From Streptomyces sp. DSM 15324 (GTDB lineage Bacteria > Actinomycetota > Actinomycetes > Streptomycetales > Streptomycetaceae), in assembly GCF_001514285.1 (NCBI RefSeq), contig NZ_KQ949028.1, positions 124,001 to 188,000 of the forward strand: a DNA stretch of 64,000 bases, read 5' to 3'. The position numbers and the translations under genes are program-made. Positions 48,693 through 57,031 of this stretch are shown here, piece by piece. Numbering within the stretch: position 1 is the stretch's first letter; every line of letters begins with the position of its first letter. The notes under the pieces are model-generated. The model did not search any database, was not told the DNA's origin, and was given only the letters and a program-made list of their open reading frames with translations.

Positions 48693-48728
48693 GACGCCCG
48701 AGTGGTACCGCGGTACCACTCGGGCGTC
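48693..48728. promoter_or_regulatory. 36-bp perfect palindrome upstream of the exporter operon
   Basis: GACGCCCGAGTGGTACCG is followed at once by its exact reverse complement CGGTACCACTCGGGCGTC, with no spacer. It lies about 110-145 bases before the ATPase start and may be a binding site for the operon's own NarL regulator or another dimer. The rest of 48585-48982 has one terminator hairpin and no gene that I can support. Confidence 0.6.
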
Positions 48729-48912
48729 AGAGTCAGGCATTGCGTCGAGGGGGTGCCGCATGACCTGCAGCGTCCGGTGCGGCTTCGGCCGGCCCGGGCG
48801 CTCCCAGAAACGGCCCGTCCGGGGATCTCCTCGGCTACGCCGTTGGTCGTCCCGGCGACGTCAACAACGAGGGTGAGCTTCGGAGATGGGGCGCAGCGGG
48901 CGTTGACGAACG

Positions 48913-48944
48913 CAGCCGGGCGGGAAGGAGTTCCCGCCCGGCTG
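48913..48944. terminator. Hairpin terminator of the amidohydrolase gene
   Basis: CAGCCGGGCGGGAA, loop GGAG, TTCCCGCCCGGCTG: a perfect 14-bp stem about 40 bases beyond the amidohydrolase stop (minus strand). Confidence 0.75.
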
Positions 48945-48982
48945 GGGAGCCCGAGGCCCGGTGTGGCGAGGCCGCCTTCGGA

Positions 48983-50278
48983 TCAGGCGGCGGTGTGCGT
49001 GCCGGCGAGTTTGAGCGCCGGGTCGGCCTTGTGGAAGCGGCCCTCCTGGACGATCGCGAGCAGGTTGTCCCGGTCTTCGAGAAGGGTGACGTCCTGCACG
49101 GGGTTGCCGCGGACGACCAGCAGGTCCGCGAGGTATCCGGGGGCGAGGAGGCCGAGCTCGTCACCCATGCCCATGATCCGGCCGCCGAGCATGGTGGCGG
49201 CGGAGAGGGCCGCGGCCGGCGTGTAGCCGAAGACCCGGACGAAGAGGTCGAGGTCGCGGGCGTTGCGACCGATGGGGTTGTTCGGGAAGCCGTAGTCACC
49301 GCCGGGAAGCACGGGAATGCCGCGGCGGCGCATCTGCGGGTAGAGCTCGGCCATGGTCTCCAGACACTGCGGCTGGCCCATCCGCTCGGCGACCTCGCGG
49401 GTGATACCGAACTCCTCGCCCTCGTACACGTTGGCGTACACGATGCCGACGGCGGGGGCGACATAGAGATCGTCGTCCTTGCGGGACTCCAGCAGATCGA
49501 GGGCCTCCTCGTCCGCGTAGGTGCAGTGGTACACGGCACGGAAGCCGTGACGGGCGGCGAGCTTGACCGCTTCGGCGGACTGGGCGTGGCAGTTGAGCCA
49601 GACGCCGGACTCCGCTGCCTGTTCCTGTGCGGCGCGCACCTCTTCGGTGGAGTACTGGGTCTGCTGCGAGCCGCCCGGGGTGAACACGTCGTCGTTGCTG
49701 AGCAGGAACTTGACGTTGTCGAAGCCGAGGGCGGCCTGTTCGGCGATGAAACTGCGCACGGCGGGCGGACCGGTCTCCACGGAGACCGCTCCGTGGTGCA
49801 GCGGGTTGTTGTCCCGCTCGAAGCTGCCCGCACGCAGCCGGGGTCCGGGGACGGCCCCGGAGCGGATGCGCTCGCGCAACTCGACCTCGACCGAGTCGGC
49901 GGTGAGCGAGCCGGCCGAGTAGGCCGTGGTGAATCCGGCGTCGAGCAGGATGCGGGCATTGCGCTCCGCCCTGGCGAGATGGTCGGCGGGTGTGACACCG
50001 CGGCGGAAGAAGGAGACGTCCACGGGCGGGTTGAAGCCGGGGTCGATATGACCCACCGCGGACGGGAACGTGAGGTGGGAGTGGGCCTCGATCAGACCTG
50101 GCATGACGGTGTTGCCAGTGCAGTCGACCAGGATGTCGTCCTGTTCTCCTGGCGCCTGGGACCAGCCGTGTGTCACCCGCGTAACCCGCCCGTCTTCGAC
50201 GACCACCTCACCGGGGAAGGGGTCCGTGCCCGTGCCGTCGAAGACCAGACCACCAGTGAAGACAGTGCGTCGCATCAT
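48983..50278 (-). CDS. Metal-dependent amidohydrolase
   Basis: A protein of 431 residues. GNTVMPGLIEAHSHL gives the HxH metal motif, VKFLLSND the possible carboxylated Lys, and VWLNCHAQSAEAV and FRAVYHCTYADEE the next two His residues. VLPGGDYGFPNNP carries the final Asp. This is the subtype-I amidohydrolase pattern (imidazolonepropionase/prolidase-like group). I chose ATG 50278; GTG 50281 and ATG 50275 are close alternatives. It is divergent from the SDR gene, and the spacer holds two GAAA/TTTC dyads. It probably hydrolyses an amide or lactam substrate of this cluster. Confidence 0.87.
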   Translation of the reverse strand: MMRRTVFTGGLVFDGTGTDPFPGEVVVEDGRVTRVTHGWSQAPGEQDDILVDCTGNTVMPGLIEAHSHLTFPSAVGHIDPGFNPPVDVSFFRRGVTPADHLARAERNARILLDAGFTTAYSAGSLTADSVEVELRERIRSGAVPGPRLRAGSFERDNNPLHHGAVSVETGPPAVRSFIAEQAALGFDNVKFLLSNDDVFTPGGSQQTQYSTEEVRAAQEQAAESGVWLNCHAQSAEAVKLAARHGFRAVYHCTYADEEALDLLESRKDDDLYVAPAVGIVYANVYEGEEFGITREVAERMGQPQCLETMAELYPQMRRRGIPVLPGGDYGFPNNPIGRNARDLDLFVRVFGYTPAAALSAATMLGGRIMGMGDELGLLAPGYLADLLVVRGNPVQDVTLLEDRDNLLAIVQEGRFHKADPALKLAGTHTAA

Positions 50279-50317
50279 CACGCTCCAAGTCGGTTCCCGA
50301 CGCAAGTTTTTCGTCCA

Positions 50318-50334
50318 GTGAAACTTGCTTTCAC
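50318..50334. promoter_or_regulatory. Dyad GTGAAA-CTTGC-TTTCAC
   Basis: A perfect 6-bp inverted repeat 40 bases before the amidohydrolase start. It is related to the dyad at 50440-50452 and to that at 53786-53798, so it may be an operator of the second catabolic cluster. Confidence 0.55.
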
Positions 50335-50439
50335 ATTGTCGGTTGCGGTGAGTATTTGCTCGCAAGCAGGCGCTGTCAAGGTCTCGTGGCCGTGGACAGT
50401 GGGGCTGCCGCCGTTTACATTGAAGCCCGCGGTTGATGT

Positions 50440-50452
50440 GAAAGTAACTTTC
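50440..50452. promoter_or_regulatory. Dyad GAAAGT-A-ACTTTC
   Basis: A perfect 6-bp inverted repeat 35 bases before the SDR start, in an unusually AT-rich promoter region. It shares the GAAA/TTTC halves with 50318-50334. Confidence 0.55.
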
Positions 50453-50486
50453 GCTTAATGAAAAATCTCTGAGAAAGGGGAAGTCC

Positions 50487-51284
50487 GTGACTGAGCAGAC
50501 CCCCGCCGCTTTCGTCCCCCGTCGCTTCGAGGGTCGCACCGTGCTGGTCACCGGCGCCGGCACCGGATACGGCGCCGAGATCGCCGTCCGCGCCGCGCAG
50601 GAAGGTGCCCGGGTCGCCGTGCACTACCGCAGCTCGGCGGCCGGGGCGGACAAGACGGTTGCCCGCATCAAGGACGTGGGCGGCGAGGCGTTCACCGTAC
50701 AAGCGGACATCGCGATCCACGCCGACGTCATCCGCATGGCCGACGAGGTCTTCGAGCGCTTCGGCGGGCTGGACGTGCTGGTCAACAACGTCGGCGACGT
50801 CGCGGGCGACCAGATGTCCTGGCGGGACCTCACCGAGGAGTCCATCGACCACGTCCTTGCCGTGGACGTCAAGGGGACCATGCTCTGCGTCCATGAGTTC
50901 GGCGCCCGGATGCTGGAGCAGGGTCACGGCGCCATCGTCAACATCGGCTCGACGGTGATCGTGCGCGGCAGTGCGCGGGCTCCGCAGTACGCCGCCGCGA
51001 AGTACGGCATCCTCGGCATCACCAAGTCCTACGCCCAGGCCTTCGCCCCCACCGTGCGGGTCAACACCTTCGCGCCGGGCTTCATCGAGACCCAGACGCT
51101 CCTCGATCGCGCGGACTGGAAGTCGGGCCGCCGCGAGGACATGATCGCCAAGACGCCGATGCGCCGCATCCCGGGCCCGGCCGAACTCGCGGGCACGGCT
51201 CTCTTCCTTGCCACCGACGACGCCGCCCACATGACCGGCGTGTACCTCAACGCCGACGGCGGCTTCAACATGATCGGTGCCTGA
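50487..51284 (+). CDS. Short-chain dehydrogenase/reductase (SDR, FabG-like)
   Basis: A protein of 265 residues: the NAD(P) loop VLVTGAGTGYGAEIAVRAA (TGxxxGxG), VLVNNVGD (NNxG), catalytic Ser in VNIGSTVIVRG, YAAAKYG (YxxxK) and PGFIETQTLL. The C-terminal GVYLNADGGFNMIG is usual in classical SDRs. The start is GTG 50487 after AAAGGGGA. Its stop overlaps the alpha/beta hydrolase start by eight bases, so the two are coupled. Substrate unknown; a hydroxyl/oxo interconversion in the pathway of this cluster is likely. Confidence 0.92.
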   Translation: MTEQTPAAFVPRRFEGRTVLVTGAGTGYGAEIAVRAAQEGARVAVHYRSSAAGADKTVARIKDVGGEAFTVQADIAIHADVIRMADEVFERFGGLDVLVNNVGDVAGDQMSWRDLTEESIDHVLAVDVKGTMLCVHEFGARMLEQGHGAIVNIGSTVIVRGSARAPQYAAAKYGILGITKSYAQAFAPTVRVNTFAPGFIETQTLLDRADWKSGRREDMIAKTPMRRIPGPAELAGTALFLATDDAAHMTGVYLNADGGFNMIGA

Positions 51285-52116
51285 GGTGGCAGTGGACGGC
51301 CACGCCACTGGCGTGCGGGTCCACGAAGGTCTGGTGTACGCCGAGCCGCTCGGCTTCCGTCCGCTCCAGCTGGACCTGTATCTGCCGTCCGCCGGACCCG
51401 GACCTGCTCCGCTGATCGTCTTCGTGCACGGCGGCGGCTGGCTGCGCGGCAGCCGGAAGATGTTCGCGCCGACCTTCTCGGGCTGGCAGCCGACGCCGTT
51501 CGAACGCCTGGCCATCCAGGGTTTCGCCGTCGCCTCCGTCGACTACCGGCTCAGCGGAGAGGCGCTGTTCCCAGCGCCCCTGGAGGATCTGGCGGCGGCG
51601 CTGGACTGGCTGACCGAACGGCCGGAACTGTTCGGCCTGGACGCGGACCGGGTCGTCCTGTGGGGCGAGTCCGCCGGGGCCCATCTGGCCGCGCTGCTCG
51701 CACTGCGCACCGATCGGCCGTTGCGCGGGGTCGTCGACTGGTACGGCCCCGCGGACCTGCCGGCCATGGCGGGCGCCGATCCGAAACACAGCCTGTCCTC
51801 CGACCCCGAGGACACCCGTGAGGCGCGGCTCCTCGGCGCTCCCGCGCGGAAGGTGCCCGAGCTCGCCCGTGAGGCGAGTCCGATCAGTCACGTCCACCGC
51901 GACGCCCCGCCGTTCCTGATCGCGCACGGAACCGCCGACAGCGCGGTGCCCTTCGGGCAGAGCGAGGCCCTCGCGGCAGCCCTGGCCGCCGCGGGCGTAC
52001 AGGTCCGGCTCGATCCCGTCGAGGGCGCCGACCATCTGTGGCAGGGCCTCACGGACCTGGAACCGGTCTTCGCCTCCGCGGTGGCCTTCGTCCGTGACGT
52101 GACCGCCCCCCGTTGA
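51277..52116 (+). CDS. Alpha/beta hydrolase (BD-FAE/HSL-like esterase)
   Basis: A protein of 279 residues. VFVHGGGWLRG is the oxyanion HGGGW motif, LWGESAGAHLAALL holds the GxSxG nucleophile, and FLIAHGTADSAVPF and VEGADHLWQG supply the acid and His of the triad. The family hydrolyses esters of small or medium substrates, usually in the cytosol. The GTG at 51277 overlaps the SDR stop, indicating a two-gene operon. A strong hairpin follows at 52121. Confidence 0.9.
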   Translation: MPEVAVDGHATGVRVHEGLVYAEPLGFRPLQLDLYLPSAGPGPAPLIVFVHGGGWLRGSRKMFAPTFSGWQPTPFERLAIQGFAVASVDYRLSGEALFPAPLEDLAAALDWLTERPELFGLDADRVVLWGESAGAHLAALLALRTDRPLRGVVDWYGPADLPAMAGADPKHSLSSDPEDTREARLLGAPARKVPELAREASPISHVHRDAPPFLIAHGTADSAVPFGQSEALAAALAAAGVQVRLDPVEGADHLWQGLTDLEPVFASAVAFVRDVTAPR

Positions 52117-52120
52117 CCTG

Positions 52121-52146
52121 GTGGGCGGCGGCCCGCCGCCGCCCAC
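52121..52146. terminator. Hairpin terminator
   Basis: GTGGGCGGCGGC, CC, GCCGCCGCCCAC: a 12-bp GC-rich stem directly after the alpha/beta hydrolase stop. Confidence 0.7.
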
Positions 52147-52259
52147 GGGAACGGATGGCTTCCCGCTTACCGGAGGCCGTTCGGCAGCAGTGCGACCCAG
52201 AAGGCAGTTTCACCGTGAGGTGACCTCAGACGATGCGCCACCGAACACTCGGAGCCACC

Positions 52260-53411
52260 ATGCGCACGCGAACGTCGTACATCCCCTCAGCCCGACGCCC
52301 GGGGAAGCGGGTCCCCCGGCGTCGCCTCACCCGCATGGCGGCGGCCATGGCTCTGGCCATGTCCGCATTCGCCACGGCCCAGGCAGCCGCCACCTCGGCC
52401 GGACCCGCCGCGGCAGCCGCCGACGCCTCCACCACTACCGTGGTCAACGCACCGGTCGCCTACCGGGAGACCGTCGCCGACCTCGACGCGACCATCCGCT
52501 TCTACCACGGCGTCCTGGGCCTCGAACTCGCGAGCAGACCCAGCCGGTGGTCACCGGACCCCACGCAGTCCGCGCTCGGCGGCACCCGCGTCCGGTCGCG
52601 CACTGTCGACATCGCCGTACCGAACGAGACCTTCGTCCTGCGTTTCACCCAGTACCGCGGGGTGCTCCAGACCCCGCAACAGGCGGGTCCCGCCGACCCG
52701 GGCCAGATGCAGCTGACGCTCAGCGTGAAGAACGCCCAGGCCGCCTTCGCGGCACTGCGCGCCGCCCACACCCCGACCCTGCGCGAGGGCGGCTCGATCC
52801 CCGACGGCACCGGGACCGGCACGATCACCACCTGGGTCCGTGACCCCGACCGCATGCCCGTCGAGGTGGTGCAGCGGTCCGGTCCCGACGACTGGTTCAC
52901 GGTCGACCCGCCCGCGGTCACCGACGGCCCGGGCATGCGTTACGTGATCCGGGGCCAGATCGACTTCGTGGCCAAGAGCGACACCGCCTCCCTGGCGTTC
53001 TACCGCGACCTGCTGGGTTTCGATATCGATCCGGGCTTCTCCTGGCTGGTGGGCCCCTACGAGCACCCGGTCATGGCGGACTTCCTCGCGGACATGTTCG
53101 GCATCACCCACGGCTCCACCTGGGCCGCGGCCACCGGCAACTGCGCGCCCGAGGTGCGCTGCGAGTTCTTCGAGTACGACGACCTGGCCCGTACGGACTT
53201 CCGGCCCGCCCGGACCGACCCGGGCGCACCCTCCTACGAGATCTCGACCACCGACCTTCCGCGCCTGGTCGCCCGTCTGAAGGCGGCCGGTGTCACGATC
53301 GTGACACCGCACGGCCACGCGTCGGTGGCGCGTGGCACCCAGAGCGTCCTGGTGCGCGACTTCAGCGGCCTGCTGGTCCAGATCGACCAGGCCGGCAGCC
53401 CGCGCGGCTGA
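52260..53411 (+). CDS. Exported two-domain VOC (glyoxalase/dioxygenase-like) protein
   Basis: A protein of 383 residues with an N-terminal export signal: RRPGKRVPRRRLTRMAAAMALAMSAFATAQAAATSAGPAAAAADAS, Tat-like because of the RRRLTRMA pair before the hydrophobic core. Two VOC domains follow (VAYRETVADLDATIRFYHGVLGLELA; VIRGQIDFVAKSDTASLAFYRDLLGFDI). The usual metal His positions are not obvious, so catalysis is uncertain and a binding role is possible. I chose ATG 52260 (GGAG seven bases upstream) over ATG 52233. An exported VOC protein in a catabolic cluster is unusual. Confidence 0.8.
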   Translation: MRTRTSYIPSARRPGKRVPRRRLTRMAAAMALAMSAFATAQAAATSAGPAAAAADASTTTVVNAPVAYRETVADLDATIRFYHGVLGLELASRPSRWSPDPTQSALGGTRVRSRTVDIAVPNETFVLRFTQYRGVLQTPQQAGPADPGQMQLTLSVKNAQAAFAALRAAHTPTLREGGSIPDGTGTGTITTWVRDPDRMPVEVVQRSGPDDWFTVDPPAVTDGPGMRYVIRGQIDFVAKSDTASLAFYRDLLGFDIDPGFSWLVGPYEHPVMADFLADMFGITHGSTWAAATGNCAPEVRCEFFEYDDLARTDFRPARTDPGAPSYEISTTDLPRLVARLKAAGVTIVTPHGHASVARGTQSVLVRDFSGLLVQIDQAGSPRG

Positions 53412-53417
53412 GCCCGA

Positions 53418-53443
53418 CGCCCCGGGCCGACGGACCGGCCCGG
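53418..53443. terminator. Hairpin terminator
   Basis: CCCCGGGCCG, ACGGAC, CGGCCCGGGG: a 10-bp stem just after the VOC gene stop. Confidence 0.7.
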
Positions 53444-53492
53444 GGTGGTCCCGCACATCACTTCACTTCACCCGCCCACACGGGAGTCCGCC

Positions 53493-53618
53493 GTGCCGCT
53501 TTCGACAGGAAGAACCCGCGACACCGCACTCGCGGCCGCAGTCGTGGCCACCGTCCTCCTCACCGCCGGCGGCCGGCTCGACTCCGACGCGATCGTCCGC
53601 CCAGACAGAGAGACCTGA
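53493..53618 (+). CDS. Possible 41-residue exported peptide or truncated gene
   Basis: GTG 53493, with GGAG seven bases upstream, opens a frame for a signal-peptide-like sequence: a basic start, ALAAAVVATVLLTAGG core, then LDSDAIVRPDRET and a stop. Start context and bias look genuine. It may be the front of an exported protein that lost its body, or a small secreted peptide. A hairpin, GACGGCCGC/GCGGCCGTC (53642-53673), follows. Confidence 0.35.
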   Translation: MPLSTGRTRDTALAAAVVATVLLTAGGRLDSDAIVRPDRET

Positions 53619-53785
53619 CCAGCCCACGGACGGCAACATCTGACGGCCGCACTCCTGGAGGAGCGCGGCCGTCTGCGGGTTGTCGTGCCCCGAGAAGTCG
53701 TTTCCGGCGCGCTTCGCCAGGGTTACCCCGAAGAGGCCGTAGACACGTGCGGACACCTGCGGTTTACTGTCCCCCACGCAACTGC

Positions 53786-53798
53786 GAAAGGCGCTTTC
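53786..53798. promoter_or_regulatory. Dyad GAAAG-GCG-CTTTC
   Basis: A perfect 5-bp inverted repeat 108 bases before the ThDP-enzyme gene, with a further half-site TGAAAGTTGC at 53804. Same half-sites as the dyads near 50.3-50.45 kb. Confidence 0.45.
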
Positions 53799-53905
53799 TC
53801 TCAATGAAAGTTGCTGGATGTTCTCTTCCCAGCGAAACCCGATCCACCTGAGCCCGGGGCACTCGACCTGCACACGCAGCAACGATCCGGGATGAGGAGC
53901 ACCCC

Positions 53906-55624
53906 ATGCCGATCGACGCAGGTCATGTGCTGGCCAACCTGATGAGCAGCGCCGGGATCCACCACATCCACGGTGTCGCGGGCGGCGCCCTCGGACCGCT
54001 GCTGCGCGCGATCGGGGAGCACCCGGAGCTTCGTTACATCGGTACCCGCCATGAGGCCGCCGGGGCCCTGATGGCCACCGCCGTCTACCAGGCCACCGGG
54101 GTCCCCGCGGTCTGTATTGCGGAGCAGGGCCCGGGCACGCACAACCTGATGGCCGGGCTCGGCAGCGCCAGGGCCAACAACCTCGCGCTGGTCGCGATCA
54201 CCGTCAGCGGTCACTCCGCCGACACTTCTCCGGGGCGCGGCGCGCTGATGCAACTCGACGCGGTCGACGCGCTGCGGCCGCTGACCAAGTGGAACACCCA
54301 GGTCCGCGACGCCCGCCGTCTTCCGGAGGCTTTCGGGACCGCCTTGCGGCACGCGCTGACGGGTACCCCGGGGCCGGTCCACCTGGACATCCCGCGGGAC
54401 GTGCTGGCCGCGTCGGTCGACTTCGGCGCGGACGAGTCGGCCGTCACGCGTGCGGCTTTCGTCTCCCCACGGCCGGCGGTCGCCGATCCGGTGGCGGTCG
54501 CCGATGCGGCCGCACTGCTCGCGCGCTCCCGGCGCCCGTTGGTGATCGCCGGCGGCGGTGCCGTGGGAGCTGACGCCCCATTCCGCCGGCTTGTCACGCA
54601 ATTGGGTGCCGCCGCCACCACGACACAGTCGGGTATCGGCGTCGTCGCCACCGAGGATCCGGCGTTCGTCGGACATGGCGGAGTCATCGGCGGGCCTGCC
54701 GTCATCCGGGCGATGCGTGAGGCGGACCTGGTCCTCGCGATCGGATGCCGGTTCTCCTCGTGGCTGTGGCAGGACGGCGCTCCGGTCGTACGGGGTGAAC
54801 CGGAGCAGCGGCTGATCCAGGTGGACATCGAGCCCTCGGTCATCGGACACGCTCGACCCGTGTCCATCGGGCTGGTGGGAGACGCCACCGCGGTGCTGGC
54901 GCAACTCGGCGACGCACTGACTCAATGCCACGACGTGCAAGAGGATTCGGCCGCGTCCTCCGCCAGGACCGACTGGCTGGCCAGTCTGCGAGAGGAGTAC
55001 GAGGCACACCTGACCGAACTCGACAAACTCGCAGCGGACACCGGTCCGGTCATGCATCCGGCGGCCCTGGCGAAGGCGCTCGGGGAGCTGATTCCGGAGG
55101 AGAGCCTGGTCGTCTACGACGGCGGTCACACCAGCTTCTGGAGCAACAGCCTGACCCCGACGCACAGTTCACGGACCCGTTTCCACGAGGCGGGGATGGC
55201 GCAACTGGGTTTCGGCCTGCCCTACGCCAACACCCTGGCAGCCCTGAACCCCGACCGGACCGTCGTGCACATCACCGGGGACGGCTCCATCGGCTTCACC
55301 ATCCAGGAACTCGACACCGCCCGCCGCTACGGCCTGCACGCGCTCCACGTCGTCCACAACAACGAAGCCTGGGGCGTCATCCGGGCGAGCCAGCAGCATT
55401 CGGGATTCGAGCTGGGAACCGAGCTGGCGGGCACGGACTACGCGGCGGTCGCACGCGGCTTCGGCTGCCACGGCGAACGGATAGAGACCTGGGACGAGTT
55501 GGCGCCCGCTTGGGCCCGTGCCCTCGCCAGTCCGCTGCCCGCACTGCTCGACGTGCGCGTGCGCTTCGAACCACACCCCATGTTCCCGGCCTTCGGCGCG
55601 GCGACCCGCCGCCCCGTCCGCTGA
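53906..55624 (+). CDS. Thiamine-diphosphate-dependent enzyme (acetolactate synthase/benzoylformate decarboxylase-like)
   Basis: A protein of 572 residues with the three-domain POX plan. The N-terminal Pyr domain has the activating Glu in GTRHEAAGALMATAVYQATG; the middle domain has PLVIAGGGAVGADAPF; the C-terminal PP domain has the ThDP motif TGDGSIGFTIQELDTARRYGLHALHVVHNNEAWG (GDG...NN). The start is ATG 53906 after GAGGAG. Family members decarboxylate or ligate 2-oxo acids. It is followed by the ABC uptake genes and probably acts on the imported compound or a product of it. Confidence 0.88.
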   Translation: MPIDAGHVLANLMSSAGIHHIHGVAGGALGPLLRAIGEHPELRYIGTRHEAAGALMATAVYQATGVPAVCIAEQGPGTHNLMAGLGSARANNLALVAITVSGHSADTSPGRGALMQLDAVDALRPLTKWNTQVRDARRLPEAFGTALRHALTGTPGPVHLDIPRDVLAASVDFGADESAVTRAAFVSPRPAVADPVAVADAAALLARSRRPLVIAGGGAVGADAPFRRLVTQLGAAATTTQSGIGVVATEDPAFVGHGGVIGGPAVIRAMREADLVLAIGCRFSSWLWQDGAPVVRGEPEQRLIQVDIEPSVIGHARPVSIGLVGDATAVLAQLGDALTQCHDVQEDSAASSARTDWLASLREEYEAHLTELDKLAADTGPVMHPAALAKALGELIPEESLVVYDGGHTSFWSNSLTPTHSSRTRFHEAGMAQLGFGLPYANTLAALNPDRTVVHITGDGSIGFTIQELDTARRYGLHALHVVHNNEAWGVIRASQQHSGFELGTELAGTDYAAVARGFGCHGERIETWDELAPAWARALASPLPALLDVRVRFEPHPMFPAFGAATRRPVR

Positions 55625-55698
55625 GGCAGTTCCCGTTCCTCCTTCTTCTCGCATTCCTGCCTTGTCCACCACGCACGTGCACTCAACGAGGAGTCGTC

Positions 55699-56958
55699 AT
55701 GCCCCCTGTTCGTGTGGGAACCCAGTCCAGATTTCTGAGTCTCGTGGCCGTCGCGGCGGCCACCATGCTGCTCACCTCGTGCTCGTCCTCGGACGACACC
55801 TCCACCGACTCGGCGGCGGCCTCGGCCGACATCCTGGGCAAGAAGAACCCCGCCGGCGGCACACCGGTGGTCTTCGGTGTCCTCAACCTGGAGTCCGGTC
55901 CCGTCACGTTCCCGGAGGTTCTCAAGGGGGAGCAGGCCGCCGTCGACTACGTCAACGAGTACCTCGGCGGCATCGGCGGCCACCCCATCAAGCTGGTCAG
56001 CTGCGTCACGGACGGACAGCCGGCCACCTCCACCCGCTGCGCCAACCAGATCCTCGACCAGAAGCCCGTCGCGATCCTGGGTGCCGCGGACACCGGCGCC
56101 GGCGCCGCGATGAAGGTGTGGGAGCGGGCCAACCTCGCCTACCTGGGCGGCATGACCTTCACTCCGGCGGAGAACACCGGCAAGAACTCCGTGCAGTTCT
56201 ACAGCACGTCCCAGGGCGACAACGCCGCGCTGTCCGCGTACGCCGTCAAGGAGCTCGGCGTCTCCAAGGGCGCGGTGATGTACACCGACGACAGCCAGGG
56301 CAAGTCGACCGGCCTCGGCGTGATCAAGCCCACCATGCTGAACGCCGGTGCCAAGAGCGTGAAGGGAGTCGCGGTGCCGCCGGCGGCGGCCGACCTGTCC
56401 GCACAGGCCGCGGCCGTGGTACAGAGCGGGGCCGACGCTGTCTACGTCAACCTCCCCAACGGCTGTTCCAACGCGCTGCGCGCCCTTCAGTCCGTCGGCA
56501 ACCACGCGAAGCTGCTCGGCATCGGCCCCTGCATAGAACCCAAGGCGCTCGAGGCCGCCGGTGCCGCCGCCGAAGGTCTGTACACGGCCCAGCCCTTCGA
56601 ACCCCTGGACGGCGGCAGCAAGGACGCGAAGCTGTTCAACGCCGTGATGGACAAGTACGCGAAGGACACGGTCCGGGCGACCGGCACCCTGGCCGGCTTC
56701 GGCTCCGTCCTGAACATCCAGGCCGCGCTCAGGAAGACCGACCCCTCCAAGCTGACGACGCAGAGCATCCTCTCCGCCTTCCGCACCGGCCCGGACCACC
56801 ACAACTTCCTGTCGCACCCGTACACCTGCGACGGCAAGCAGCTCGGCAAGAGCACCGCGGTCTGCAACGCCTACCAGCGCATCTACCAGGTCAAGAACGG
56901 AAAGTCCGCTTCCGTCGGCGACGAGTGGGTGACGGCGGGCTCCGACTTCACGGGCTGA
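55699..56958 (+). CDS. Branched-chain-type ABC importer, substrate-binding lipoprotein
   Basis: A protein of 419 residues. The lipoprotein signal reads RFLSLVAVAAATMLLTSCSSSDD with lipobox LTSC. The mature part is a type I periplasmic-binding fold (VVFGVLNLESGPVTFPEVLKGEQAAVDYVNEYLGGIGGHPIKLV, LGAADTGAGAAMKVWERANLAYLGG) of the LivK/Peripla_BP_6 group. ATG 55699 follows GAGGAG. It captures the substrate outside the membrane for the permease and ATPases encoded next. Substrates of such systems include amino acids and aromatic acids; here the catabolic context favours an aromatic or amide compound. Confidence 0.92.
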   Translation: MPPVRVGTQSRFLSLVAVAAATMLLTSCSSSDDTSTDSAAASADILGKKNPAGGTPVVFGVLNLESGPVTFPEVLKGEQAAVDYVNEYLGGIGGHPIKLVSCVTDGQPATSTRCANQILDQKPVAILGAADTGAGAAMKVWERANLAYLGGMTFTPAENTGKNSVQFYSTSQGDNAALSAYAVKELGVSKGAVMYTDDSQGKSTGLGVIKPTMLNAGAKSVKGVAVPPAAADLSAQAAAVVQSGADAVYVNLPNGCSNALRALQSVGNHAKLLGIGPCIEPKALEAAGAAAEGLYTAQPFEPLDGGSKDAKLFNAVMDKYAKDTVRATGTLAGFGSVLNIQAALRKTDPSKLTTQSILSAFRTGPDHHNFLSHPYTCDGKQLGKSTAVCNAYQRIYQVKNGKSASVGDEWVTAGSDFTG

Positions 56959-56969
56959 CACGCCCCTGA

Positions 56970-56991
56970 GGGCCGGGCACATGCCCGGCCC
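56970..56991. terminator. Intercistronic hairpin after the binding-protein gene
   Basis: GGGCCGGGCA, CA, TGCCCGGCCC: a 10-bp stem between the binding-protein stop and the permease gene. It may stop part of the transcripts or stabilise the upstream mRNA, giving more binding protein than permease. Confidence 0.6.
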
Positions 56992-57031
56992 CTGTCCGTC
57001 GACCGCACTGCCCCGCACCGGAGATGGTGGC

